A DNA stretch of 64,000 nt from Scortum barcoo (Eukaryota; Chordata; Actinopteri; Centrarchiformes; Terapontidae): contig CM041545.1 of assembly GCA_023238725.1 (NCBI GenBank), forward strand, positions 19,001,501-19,065,500, read 5' to 3'. The position numbers and the translations under genes were made by a program. Numbering within the stretch: the stretch's first letter is position 1; the number at the start of each line of letters is the position of its first letter. The notes under the pieces are model-generated. The model ran no database searches. It had not been told where the DNA came from and saw only the letters and a program-made list of their open reading frames with translations. Positions 23,385 through 35,860 of the stretch are shown here, in pieces.

Positions 23385-25323
23385 GTCAGTGAAGAGATTC
23401 AAGAGACCGGAGTTCACATGAGTTCACCTCTCAGCTCTGTTTGGCATGAACGTGGGTTACTTGATTAGATATTATTTGTCTTAGGTATCAGTCTCAGTTC
23501 TTTTCTTTCTTCATTCCCTCTCTTCATCTTCCAAGCCAAGGCAAAGGGCCAGTCAGCTAAGGTGAATATTAAATCGGCTCTGGTGGAAGACATCATCAGT
23601 CTGGAAGAGGTGAAGGCGGACATGACTGCCGTTCTCGACGCGCTCAAAGACGACTTCACGCGCAACCTCAGCATCCGAACTTCACCAGGTATTCAGCTTA
23701 TGTCTGTTTCTTTCACGGACTCCCTCTCATGTTGTCCCTCTGTCCCTGTCGCCTTACATCGGTTTTGCTTTTTGTACACCCACATGTACAAAACTCTTAA
23801 GCTCACCTTACAGAAGACAAAAAGAATAGAAAATTAAACGTTAAACATAAATAGTTGTCCAATAGTGCCAGGTATGTGTTTGGTGTAACACTTGATAAAA
23901 ATAAATGGCAGTATAATAAGAACAACTGCGGTCATAAATGTAAAGCTTTCCTTTCCTTTCCTTTTTAATAAAAAAAAAAAAAAAACTATAAAACAAATGC
24001 AATCAACTGAGCATCATACCACACGCAGACTAGTTAAATCATCCATCCTATTTAATTTCATTCTCACCTGTATATCTAGTGTTTGTCTCTGTTTTCCAAC
24101 AGCTGGTTCAGTCTGCAAAGGTATGTCAGTGATCTCATGGATGTCTGCGGTCCAACCAGGATTATAAAATGTTTACCCTGAGTGAAACCAATGTTTGAAT
24201 CCAATGTTTCCGAAGAATGTTTTTCACTAACGTCTCTACAAACATGGTTCCACGCTTTCCTTCTTCGCCAATGAAAGTTGTTTGTTATGTCCTACCTCAG
24301 CGTTAACATTTTATCATTCTTCATATACAGATTTGTATTGTGCACCGACTGTTTTGATGAGACGGTGCGGTTTTATTTGCATCGTGCGCTGCTCACACGA
24401 GGCGTTTCACTTCTTAGCAGCACGCCACAGGCACGTTTTTACTTCGAGATAAAAGAGGGTAAATATTCCTCTTTGTTCGCATCTACCTGACAAAGCGCCA
24501 AAGGGCTGAGAGTGAGCCCCATGTGACCTTACCTTGACACCGGCCGGACCTCTGTTTCCCCAACTACATCCGGGTCGCGACCTTTTTCCTCTGGGTTCTA
24601 ACAAATGGGACCTGGGCCCGGGGGAGTCAGAGGTGGGGTGTATAATGGAAGCTCCCGAGGGAGGACGTCACCTCTGGAATCAGACTTCAAACTTCAAGTG
24701 TCTACCTTTCCTCCGTTTCCTCCTCAGATGAAAGTGCGCTTTCTCTGACATTTGATCTGCAGCGTGTGCAGCCTTTTCATTTCAACTCAGGGGAGTTAAA
24801 CAACAGAAGCACAGATTTTTATGGCTATCACCTGAATGCCTTGTGTCTCGTTTCTTTATTCTTTATTCGTTTATCTTCTCATCCCTGATTCTGTCTCCTT
24901 CACTTTTTTTCTTTCTCCACTGGCCTGAGTCATTTTCTGTCTTCTTCCCCTCCCTTCATCCCTCCATTACTCCAACAATTCCCAGCTTTATATCCTGACC
25001 TCTGCCTGACGATATTTGCGATTGCTGTCTCTGCTTTTGAATTCACATTTTCCTTTTGACCCACGGGGAAGCATTCGTTCAACAAGGGCAAGGATTTCGA
25101 GAGTTCCCCACTTTGCACCCTCCTTCTGTTTCTCTTGTCATTGTTGTTTATTTCCCATCCTGTCATCCGCCCTGTCTTCTCCCTCCATCTCTCCATCCCT
25201 CCCTGCTCTCCTCCAGCCCCTCCATCCTCTCTTCTGTCCAGCTGCACAGTAATCCAGGGAGGCAGCAGGACTTAGAGCTGACAGGAGAGATGAGATGGTG
25301 GAATGAAATGACGTCAGTTGTCC

Positions 25324-25355
<32 letters not shown>

Positions 25356-28300
25356 GTGTACATGCGTATGTATGTGTGTGTGTGTGTGTGCGTTTGCTCC
25401 ATGAACCTCTCATCTGGCTCTCATTAAGCTTATGAGTACGTGTGTGTGGATGTGACTGTATGTGCTGTTGTGTGTTTCCATTAATGCATGCTGTATGTGT
25501 GTGTGTTTGTTTGCACGTGGTATAGCAGAAAGTCGTAGATGGATGCAGAGAGATGGGATCAGCGCTATGACCACCGCACTGTGGGTGGGTAATCTGACCC
25601 GAAAACCAGCTCTGTTTCCATGGAAACTTTAAGAGATTGAACAACAATAACAGTGCTGGGGGAAAAAGAAAACCTAGAAACACTTCAAAATACCTTCAGG
25701 TACCAATTAAGTTGAATTTAAGAGCTATTTGAGCTTAAAGAAATACTTCAAAATTTTAGGAAATGCATTAACTTGCAAAAACTTAGATACGAATATACGA
25801 CTCTTATGCCTTTCTGTGTATAGAGCCAGAAGCAGGTCGGCTTATTCTAGTATAAATCCTGGGAGCATGAGGAAAATCTCGCCTGGTTGGTCCAAAGGAA
25901 ATCAAATCCAACCACCAAAACCTCAAAGGGATTAGTATTTAAGTTTATATAATTATAATTTTAACTAATATAATTTATTGAACACATTATATCTCGTTTA
26001 ATTTGTACAGAGATTCAACATTTAAGTTGCTGGAGCTGTTTCTTGGCTGGACCAGTGGAGTCTCTGCTGGTTGCCTGGCAACTTAAAGTCAACATAAAAG
26101 ACTCCACGGACTCACAGCTTTCGGCCAAGAAATAGTTCAGACGAGTAATTCCCTCAAAATGTTTTCTTTTTTACATTTAGAGTCCAACACGGCACATTAA
26201 AGCTGCTATTATCAATGTTTTTTATATAGTAAAAAGTGACTACTTGTATGTGAAAGGGGTCACTTGTAGTGGCAAAGCGACACATAATAGCCACTTTTCT
26301 CTGTAGTTCCTTTGCCTTTAAGCATCTTTGAGCTCATTGTTTTGGTTTTTACGGTCCACAGCATCACTGTTTTGATTCACTCTCACTCTGCTCTGAGTAT
26401 CTTCCCCAGACGCATCAGGCATAGCGACCCGTAATGACCACATTGGATTGTTTAGCAGCTAAAGAGCCACTTATTTCCTGCAGGAGATGGTGGAGTACAT
26501 AACTGCTGGATGTGTAAAGCAACTGCATGTTAATAAGTTCCCCATATCAGCTTAAATAGTGATGATACATCAACATTGTGTTTACAGCTTGTCGTGCTGC
26601 CATTCAAGTTCCTGTGCAGACCCTCGTTCAAGGTCAAAGTGTGTTGTGAGACTGCGACACAGACAAACCACATGATGATGACACATTTATAAATCCTTTA
26701 TAATTTAACATTTACCCACATTTATGGTGATCACAGCAGCATGTGATGTGTCGTTTCTTTTACTAGATGTCTGACAAAAGAAGTTAGAATAAAAGCAAAA
26801 ATTGTGTAGTTTACATTTAAAAGAATTGTCTACATTTATAACATGTATTATGTAATGAGTATATATGTGATAGTTTAACAAAGAACAATTTGGTAAATAC
26901 TTTGTCAGGCATCCTTTTCTACCCACCCCCTGTACCCTCCTCACCCTCCACCTTTGTAGTTAAAGAAATGACTGTCTGTCTGTCTGCCCTCCTAAAGTAC
27001 TAGCAGATGTGTCATTGCTCACTGTCAAGGCGCAGGTACTGCAGACAGACAGACAGGCAGAAGGTCACAAATATGAATGTGAACGGTCAGCGTGTACCCA
27101 GAGAGGCACGATGACGACAGGCAGGTTAAGATCTGCACATAAATGGATGTTTGAAATCATTTAAGTAAATTATCTGGCCAAAAAAGAATCCATTTTATCA
27201 CACTAACAACCTTTTTATTTTTCATTTCTTCTTCTGCTTCTTATCTCTAACTTCTATGTTCTGCTGTTTTTTATTTTTTATGCCCTTGAAATCATATGAT
27301 AAATTGATCTTGCAGAGAAAATGACACCATTGGCTCACGTCCCCTTACCCCCCCACCCTCCCCGCCTTCCCCTTTATCCACACACACACACACACACACA
27401 CCTGCACACAGCACAGCCAGCCCAGCGGGTAATGGCCCAGGGGAGCAGGGTGATGTAAGGCAGAGGTGGAGAAGAAGGAAACAACTGCGTCTGAGGTTAG
27501 CCAGATGGAGGGGAGAGAGAGGGGCAGATGGATGGAGGGAGGGAGGGAGGGAGGGAGGGAGGACAAACTTACCTTCGCCTCTCTCGGCGTCAGCAGTGAC
27601 GAGAGGCGATGCATCGTGGAAACTCTTAACAGCCTGACATCGGTGTCTGATTTTTATTTGGTTACTTACTCATGCAGGCTGTGGCCTCTGCTGCAAATCC
27701 ATCTGTCTGTCTGTTTATTTGTTCATCTGTCTGTCTGACTGATGAGTGTTTTTCTTTATATTAGGTCTACATGGAAACCGTGTCATAAAACAAAAAAAAA
27801 AAAATCTACCAAATTTACCACAGCCAGGTCCATCCTGGATTTTGGGGATAGATACTGATAAAAATCCCTGAGAGTGAAACAAATCTAATAACAAACTGGT
27901 TAATATTACTCAATTTTCTTTTTACAAGAACACATATTAACAAGCATTTTGTGATTAAAAATACATGAGCAAAGATATTTACTCATGAACCATAAACTTT
28001 ATTATGAAAAAACAGTACATTTCAAACAGTAGCTGATGTTATTTTAAATAATAATTATAAATATAGATCAAATTCAGATCGAAATTACGGAAATTAAAGT
28101 GAAATATACACCAAATGCAACAAAATAAAACATTTACTGCTGTAAATGCTGATAGAAATGTGATATTGGCCTGAAAAATTGGCCTCCAGATTTAAAGATG
28201 CACAAAATGAGTGTAATGCTCATTGTAAGTAAATTAACAAAACACATAAACGATTATATTTATCTGTGTTTGTTTAGGAGCTCTGGATCACATTGTGGTG

Positions 28301-31300
28301 ACGACCCGAGATGGGAAGTTCCCCCTCAACCAGCTGGGTCAGATCACCATGAAATCACCTCAATTCATTATGGTCAACATGAGCAGCTTCCCAGAGGTAA
28401 GACGATCACATCACACACACACGCACCTGCACTTTACACACATATCCAAACACAGGTCCACAGATGCACAGATTCTTCCTACCGGTCTTTGTTTGTCTCA
28501 CGCAGACAAGCACACAGTAACTAAAAGCTTTATAAAAATAATCCAGAGCACAGACAGATAGACGGTCCTCACAGAAGGAGGAGTGAGCCAGACCAGATCT
28601 CCAAGCCACATCATCTCTGTATAAATGAAACCTGACCTCCCTCTCTCTCTCTCTCTCTTTCTCTCTCTCCAACTGTGTCTCAGATGCTAATTGATTGATC
28701 ACTCGGGGAGCCCTTTGTTCTGGGGTGAAAGATAGCAACAAGAGCCTAAACTCTGTGTGTGCGTGCGCTGAGATGTGGTTATGTCTGCGTGTGAGTTGTC
28801 ACAGAATAGGAAATGACCTCATTTTACCCCCAGGTTAGGAAGGAGTGGATTATTTTTCTTTTTTTTCTCTTTTTTTTTTTTTACTCCCTTTTCTTTCTCT
28901 CTTTTCCTTCCTAGATGGTACAACACTGTACTAATCAGAGCTCCAGAAAGACATTTCCTTCATGGGGGAACTCAGACCCTCTGGTGGTCTGGAAAGTTTA
29001 AATGTGCTTTTTTAGCATTTAACACGACATTATACAGTCAGATAGGACAGTCGTTACTGTTGATTTATGCCTCATTTCCACTGCAAGGTACAGCTTGACT
29101 CAACTTGACTCAACTCACTTGCAACTGACCTTTTTTGGTTTTCTGTTGGCAAAAGTTGTTGATAACATGGTACTTTCTTTGGTGTTATCTCGGTCGAGAT
29201 TCCAGGCGAGGTGACCTGACAGTAAAAGGTGACGTTAAAACAGGGCAGAGGTTTTTCTTGTCACTAGAATCATATTAAATACTAGTGCTTTAGGAAGGCA
29301 CGATTCACGAGGAATCAAACACTTTAAGATAAGAAAACATATGAGGCACCTGAGAACTGATGTCAGTCCAGGTGAACAGGAAAAAGGAATGATACCTACT
29401 AAAAAGTGAGTCCGGGCGTATACAGTATATCACCCAGAGACCTGCTGAATATAACAATTAGGTTAGAAAGTCATTTACAAAGTGCAGTTCAGTGCAAGAC
29501 CTAAAAGACAGACCAATAAAACATGATACAAAGGGCTTTGTAGAGAAGAGTTTACAGCCGTAGTAGTATTTCTGCATGCTTAAATGCTCACAATGAACCT
29601 GGTACCATGCTGGTGTTAAGCAGATATAATTTTTGAACCATCTTCACCATTATGTTTAGCATGTTAATGAGCAATAAACACAAGGTGCAGCTGAGACTGA
29701 TGGGAATTTTGTTAGTTCTGCAGGTATCTGGTCAGTAAAGTGTACAAATTGCACCAAAGATGTATCAGGATTCATCCAGAGGGGACCTGAATGTGTTTAC
29801 CTCATTGCCAATTCATCCTGTAATCATTGAAATATTTCACTGAAAGCCGCCTTTGTAAACCTCACAGTGGTGCTAGAAGAAAAGTCAGGGGATTACCAAA
29901 GTCATTATGACTCCTCCTCTGGGAATCATGAATGTGTGTACTAAATTTAATGACAGTTAATGACAATAATTATAGAGATATTTCAGTCTGAATAAAAGTG
30001 ATTGATCGACCTGTTGATCGACTTTGCCTTCCAAACAGCCGCACCACTAGATAACCATTTCTGATTTGGTAACCTGTTGCAGAGTTTAGAGACCTGTGTG
30101 TCCACAAATTTGGCTTCACAAGATTTCAAAGTTTAGAAATGACGTTACTGTTTGTTCTTTTGGAGAAACACCTGTCTTTTCAGGTGTGTGTTTTTATTTT
30201 TTTTTTTTTTTGCAACCATCTTCCACCACCTTTTTTTTTCCTCCCGGCCGCCTTTCATGAAGCTGAGATGCGTGGTTTCACCTCTTTTGTTCCCTTTTGT
30301 GGCGGTATCACAAAACAACATGCAAATGTAAGTGTTTATCAGCATCCCAAATCTGGAAAAACATGTCTTCAACCTGAATCAGGCCGAATGCTCTCTCTGT
30401 GAGTCTGTTTCCTTCCCAGAAACTCCGACCACAGACCACACACACGCTGAAAGACACACTTATACACGCACACACACACACATGCTACCCTGTCGTGCCC
30501 GGCGTTACCCGTGTCCCACACAGAGGTGAGTCCTCAGTGCCCAGAGCTAATAGGCTTATAATGACGCCTATCCATTACCAGGCACTCCAGAGGCCCTGCC
30601 ATTGTTTTCCATTCATTCATTAAAAGTAGCCTGGGAAGGCGCAGTGGAACTAACAACAACTACTAGCATGCTTAGATCAGGAGGCAATTTGGTGTGTGTT
30701 TTAGGATGCGTGTGTGTATGTTTAAGCATCCCACCACTTTGTTCTTAAAGTGTTTTTTTTTTTTTTTAAATCACGCACTTTTACACACATACATACAATA
30801 GCCCTCGCACACATTCCTCCCTGCTCGCCTCTTCGCTTTGAACCGGCCCGTTCGAAGCGTTTGATGTGAAACTTCAGTGTAATTTCTCTTCCCCATCCAA
30901 CATATTAACCAGAACCCGCCCCGGCCCTTCCAGAGAAATTCCGCTCGGGGTTTTTTGCGCAACCACCGGCGTGGTCATCGGGAGAGGGGAAACTGTGATG
31001 AATTTGATGCTGAGAACAATCAAACATAGGTATGGGCCGAATCTATCACCCCGCACTCAGAGAGCAACCAGAGGCCTGCGCTCCGGATGACTTTCTAACA
31101 AAGGGAAAAGAAAAGAAACCTCATGAATTAATTTAATGCGCACAAATAAATTCCTTTAATCTCGCTGCCATTTCTTTCCCCCAGCGGAAAAGGCCAGGAG
31201 GGAGCTGTCGAGAAAGGGGAGCGGGGTAGAAAAAAGGAAAGAAAAGGAAATGATATGCTCTTTTTTCCTCGCATTGCACATTTGCACACTTTGTAAAGCT

Positions 31301-32954
31301 CAGCTAGGGGAATTATCATGCGGTTGCAAAGTCGGTTTGAGGAGTGTGACTTCGTTTTTTAGTAATTTGAAGGATTTGTCCTCCTCCTCCTTGTCCGTAT
31401 GCACTGTAGCTTTCTGGTTTTAATGTAGTATTTGTTCTACTTAAGTATTGCACTGTATATGGTGGATCAAGTTTTTATCTTTCACATATGTGGATGCTGT
31501 TTTTTAAATTTTACCACTGAGTCATATGCAAGTTTCTTTTTCTGCCTTCCTGCTGGCGCGCATGGCTGCCAAACAAACACAAATAAAGTTTTAGATAAAA
31601 TTCCAAAGAATCCACTTCTGACTTCAACTGATATTATCAAAGCATTGTGCGAGTGCGGAGCAAGACTTCTCTGCAGCTCTCAACAACATCTTTGTGCCCG
31701 ATCCTGCATTGTGTGTGTGGATCATCGAGCGTTCACCGCACAGCTGCCTCTCCAGCCAGTGTCCACATTGACGAGCGGATCGCATGTTCCCTCACAAAAA
31801 CACGTAATGCTCTTCTTTTCATTTCCCTCTGATTATCCCCATCCTTTAAAAAGATGACAGATGGTGTTTGGGAAATATTAGTTGCATTTTTCTATTTCAA
31901 CTTTTTTTTTTTTTCAATCAGAGAACAGCTGAGGAGGAGGAAATTTCCCGCAGATGTTTCCATTTGTAGTGATAGTTTTGACAACAGAGATTTGCAGGAG
32001 GCAGCGGTTATTCTGTATTATGTACCAGATCCACGCCTACGGTCACATGTTGCCAGATTTGAAGCCGATCTGATGTCCACGTTCATAGTTATGAGCCCGG
32101 TCTCGACAAAACTATATAAAAACGCTGCATGTATGCAAACAGCGACTTTTGGCAACTATCAAACTATTGTACACAGCAACACTTGTCACAGCAGGAAAAA
32201 CACAGGTGTTACTAATGTTTTATTCAAGTGTCCCAGTAAGTCATGACAGTGGGCGGGCGTGCACAACACCAGCACCCTCACACTGAAGCAGCTAAATTGA
32301 TTTCAGCCGTTATTAATTTGATTATTTACATCTGTGCTTTTCATGCTGTGACATGTCAAAATGTCTTCTGTGGGGAAAAAAAAGGCCGCCTGGTAAAGCA
32401 ATAACATAAATGATCCACATCAATTTGTCAATCATTTCAAAAGCACGACTGACGCTACTATTAGCGAGCTGAATGTGCGCATTGTTCATCCAAAGAAAAC
32501 TGGTGGATGTTTTCTTACCTAGAAATAACATCATTATCATCCACATCATCCTCCGCAATATCAATGCGGAGGAATGATGTGAGGAAACGTTTTCAATGGA
32601 TAGAAATAAACAGAGTTGACAGAAATGGCTTCAGTCATGTTCAGCCTGTCAGGAGCCAATAAGATATCAATGTCGTTCAGCATATGTAACCTAAATGCTT
32701 CTAACTTGATGCCTCCTGCAATGTTGGTCGAGTTTCAACCTTTCAACCCCACACGAGTACAAGGAAAGTGTTTCCTCTCTGTTAAAGTGAATAAAGTACA
32801 TGTGCTGTTGTGATTAAAAACATAACCTTAACATGATTCCCATTTCAAATCTTTATAAACAAGCAAAAAGCTGCTTTTATATTTGAAACCTGGATCAATA
32901 AAACTTTTGTCCAAAAATGGGCTCAAACAAATGCAAAAGCACATTGTGTATGTG

Positions 32955-33001
<47 letters not shown>

Positions 33002-33266
33002 ACATATCTTACACAAGCAGACTCTCCTGTGAGGTCATCGTGGGTCAACACCCTGCCCTGCAACCTCTCAGTCTACTCCCACAGGGCCGAGCGCTGACAG
33101 TGGCCCAAGGCACTTCCACACTGCACGGGCTTCCCTGGACACACACACACACACCACAACACCGTAATGATTGCCAGCTGGAGCCGAGCCACTACCTGCA
33201 GTTTTGCAGTTGTAGCACTGCTTTTGCATTTACACCAGTGCTCGAAGGATGCACACACTCATATAT

Positions 33267-33333
<67 letters not shown>

Positions 33334-35860
33334 GCCACCCCCCAGGCTATTATGGCTGCCAGTCATGCCCTAAGAGAGAGCAGCAGCATGAACCTTAACC
33401 CAGAGGTGGAAGGGACGATCATCAAGGTGCCCGTTCCCAAGTGAGTCCCTTTCTAACCCACTCACACACACACTTTCACACACACTCTCTCACACACACA
33501 CAGCCCCAAAGGGCAGCGCTTTCCTGTGTTTCGATCATGTCCTTGCACTTTTACTTTTTTTACTTTTCCTCTGTTCAAATTACAAATGAGCAACTCGCCC
33601 TGAAATGATGTGGTGATCAATGAAAATGTTTATTGGTAATCATTTTTACAGAAAGTTTTTTTTTTTTTTTTTTTGGTAAAATGAATGAATATATGAACAT
33701 TTTTTATGCTCCGTTAACCTTTAACAGACACTTGACATTATTTTTGAGATAATTCCCCAGTAAATTTATAAGATAATCAATACATTGTGTAAACGAGCAT
33801 GGTGAAACCTCACAGTAAGTCTCATCTATGGTTTTGAATTTCTCTCCATGAATAAATCTTGTAGTCTCCCACTCTGAGCTGTAACTGACAGATTTATTGA
33901 CTTTTGTTTGTAGATGTATAGAGACCCCCAGTGTGTTGATGTGAGCGTCGGGTCACTCGCTCACTCTCTTTATTCTCACTAGACCTCTCTCGCTCTCTTT
34001 CTCCCTCTATCACCCCTTTTTCTCTCTGCCAAGTCAAACAACCTCGCACAAAACTATCCATCACTCACTCACTGAAGCACTCTGAGCATATATACAGTAT
34101 GTTTTTTTTTTACATATACACACGTGCGTGTAAGTATACGTTCACAAATGCCAGCCTATGTATGTGTGCATGGAGCAGCAGGTGTTAGTTTGGCAGAGGA
34201 GGGAGACAAGAGTCAGACTGCTTTCCCCCTGCAATCAGTCTCGGCACGCTCCAAGCCTCCATTTGCATTTCCAAAGAGAAGGCGCTCCTTGATTGGCCCT
34301 GGAATCAGTAATTAGGCCGTATTGTTTGTGGTAAATAGACGCTGCACTTGGATTGTTTGCAAATAGTCCCAGAGGCAAAAACAACGGAAAAAAAGCCAAT
34401 TAAGGACAAAGAGGGAGAGTGAAATGGGAAGGGATAGGATTTTTTCGGAGCGATTAACAAATGCAAAGTGAATACAAAGTTGTCGGGATGACGGATGTTT
34501 GACGGTCTGAGTGATTGTTGTTGGACGGCTGCTGCGAGTCAGAGCTAAAATGATCCGACTGCAAGCACGTCTTCTCATTTGCACAAGTGAGGACGTTGTT
34601 TTTTATCATTTGGTCTCTGCACAGTTATGTTTTTTTTTTTTTTTTTGTACAGTGACAGTGAAGAGTCTGACTAAAAAGTCTTTTTAGGGATCTATTTGAA
34701 GGTATATTGAATGTTTAGCCTAGTTTATCTTATTTTCCAAGATGTCTGGTATCAAGAAATTATAGAAACGTACACTTTCTCCAACACTGAGAGCATTTTA
34801 ATGAACATTTTCTTATTATTCATCAATTCTTGGTAATTATTTTTTAACTTGGTGCTGTATTCTTGGTGCTGTGCTCTGTTTTTAAGAGGTCACAGAGGGA
34901 CTTTAATATCTGTAAAGCATACAACAGCCTCTGTCCTGATACTCGTTATACTTTCCTTTCCTTATACTCTGCATAAGGAAAAAATCCCCCCCAAAAATAC
35001 TACTTTAATACAGAAAATCGAAGAAACCTCAGGAAGAGTGACAGAGGAGGGATCCCTCTCCCACGATGAACTGGCATGCAATATCTGCCACGTGTGCAGG
35101 ATTGATCAATAACAGAAAATCAGTTATTGATTAAAAAATGTAAACTGTAAAAAACAGACATCAGTTGAGCTTCCTTCGTCGTATCTTCGACCTGCATACA
35201 AAGACATAAAAAATGCCTGGATGAGTTTGTGTGTGTGGATCTTTGCTTGTTATAATGTATTTCTTCTTACTGTCTCCGTGTTTTGTTCTCGTCTTTTCTC
35301 TTACTCTTTGCTTCCTCGTCTCCTTCCCCTCCCTGCAGAGTAACGCGGGAACACCGAGAAAACCTCACCAAGCTGGCCAAACAGTTGAGCAACAAGGCTA
35401 AAGACTCGCTGAGGAAAGTGCGATCCGGTGCCGTCACGCAGGCCAAAAAGGCGAAAGAAGGACACTCGGAGGACACCATACGACTCGTAGAGAAACAGGT
35501 AGAAAACAGCGAGCTTCGTAGAGCTTCTTAATTTAGAGATCAGACTCAGCAAGGGAAGGATAAACAAAGATTGAGTGACTAGATGCAACAGATGAGTCGC
35601 AAATCTGAAAAGAGTCAAGAGGTAACTGATAATTACATGACATGGAAGTATCACCGCATCCCAGGGTGAAGCTTTGAGTCACTTTGCAGCCATATCACCT
35701 TAACATACACCACAGGGGAGTTAAAAGAGAGCTCAAAACATGCATTTAATAAAAGTTGAATCTTTTCCTTTTGCCTTCACAGATTCAGCAGATGTCGGAC
35801 GGCATCGCGGTGGACATTGACACGCTGCTTGCCGCCAAGACCAAGGAGCTGTTAGGGTGA
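23222..35860 (+). CDS. mrrf: mitochondrial ribosome recycling factor
   Basis: Nuclear-encoded factor that, with mitochondrial EF-G2, splits mitoribosomes after termination. Six coding exons: 23222-23384, 23536-23688, 28278-28396, 33346-33440, 35339-35498 and 35783-35860. They total 768 nt, giving 255 residues plus TGA (human 262). Residues 1-50 form an Arg/Leu/Ala-rich, acid-free mitochondrial presequence (MALNLLRPLLCQSLVRQVRS). The RRF domain follows: ALVEDIISLEEVKADMTAVL, LSIRTSPGALDHIVV, FPLNQLGQITMKSPQFIMVN, SMNLNPEVEGTIIKVPVPKV, TREHRENLTKLAKQLSNKAK and the C-terminal helix IQQMSDGIAVDIDTLLAAKT. Every junction keeps frame (phases 1, 1, 0, 2, 0). No defect was seen. Introns 2 and 3 are large and hold repeats and possible regulatory elements. 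Confidence 0.95.
23536..23688 (+). CDS. mrrf: mrrf coding exon 2
   Basis: 153 nt, phase 1 to 1. Encodes the start of the RRF three-helix bundle (ALVEDIISLEEVKADMTAVL). Confidence 0.93.
25321..25391. repeat. (GT)n microsatellite
   Basis: Interrupted GT tract of about 70 bp in mrrf intron 2. Confidence 0.88.
27535..27563. repeat. (GGGA)n tract
   Basis: About seven GGGA units in mrrf intron 2, next to a (CA)n tract at 27378-27401. Confidence 0.85.
28278..28396 (+). CDS. mrrf: mrrf coding exon 3
   Basis: 119 nt, phase 1 to 0, acceptor TGTTTAG and donor GTAAGA. Encodes ALDHIVVTTRDGKFPLNQLG and MVNMSSFPE. Confidence 0.93.
29066..29240. mobile_element. possible hAT-like MITE fragment
   Basis: TCATTTCCACTGCAAGGTAC followed by repeated CTTGACTCAA resembles a fish repeat class that begins with TTTCCACTGC and runs of GACTCGACTC. 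Only one end was identified. Confidence 0.3.
30780..31330. promoter_or_regulatory. candidate conserved non-coding element in mrrf intron 3
   Basis: About 550 bp free of simple repeats, of balanced composition, with homeodomain-type AATTAATTTAAT and CAATC cores. It differs from the surrounding intron texture. Conservation was not measured. Confidence 0.3.
32176..32369. mobile_element. TIR element, copy B of the same MITE family
   Basis: Shares AAAACACAGGTG and the internal AGTGTCCCAGTAAGTC with copy A (AGTGCTCCAGTAAGTC), and ends TGTGACATGTCAAAATGTCT. The left end is decayed. Confidence 0.6.
32956..33000. repeat. (GT)n microsatellite
   Basis: About 45 bp of GT in mrrf intron 3. Confidence 0.92.
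33270..33329. repeat. (GT)n microsatellite next to a splice acceptor
   Basis: 59 bp of GT ending 16 nt before mrrf coding exon 4, so it replaces most of the usual pyrimidine tract. Confidence 0.92.
33346..33440 (+). CDS. mrrf: mrrf coding exon 4
   Basis: 95 nt, phase 0 to 2. The acceptor CCCCCCAG lies only about 16 nt after a 59-bp (GT)n tract. Encodes AIMAASHALRESSSMNLNPE and VEGTIIKVPVPK. Confidence 0.93.
34210..34620. promoter_or_regulatory. candidate conserved non-coding element in mrrf intron 4
   Basis: Contains ATTTGCAT, CAGTAATTAGG, TTGTTTGCAAATA and AGCCAATTAAGG within 200 bp, that is POU-, homeodomain- and forkhead-type cores clustered in a repeat-free block. Confidence 0.35.
35339..35498 (+). 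CDS. mrrf: mrrf coding exon 5
   Basis: 160 nt, phase 2 to 0. Encodes VTREHRENLTKLAKQLSNKA and SEDTIRLVEKQ, the conserved Arg/Lys-rich long helix of RRF. Confidence 0.94.
35783..35860 (+). CDS. mrrf: mrrf last exon
   Basis: 78 nt. Encodes IQQMSDGIAVDIDTLLAAKT and KELLG, then TGA. Confidence 0.94.
   Translation: MQQMSDGIAVDIDTLLAAKTKELLG

Noticed and set aside
25138..25683. 181-codon minus-strand open frame in mrrf intron 2
   Set aside because: Mostly translated (CA)n and polypyrimidine sequence (THTHTH runs); no recognisable domain.
32917..33444. 175-codon plus-strand frame through two (GT)n tracts
   Set aside because: Only its end, from 33346, is the mrrf exon; the rest is intron with Cys-Val runs from GT repeats.
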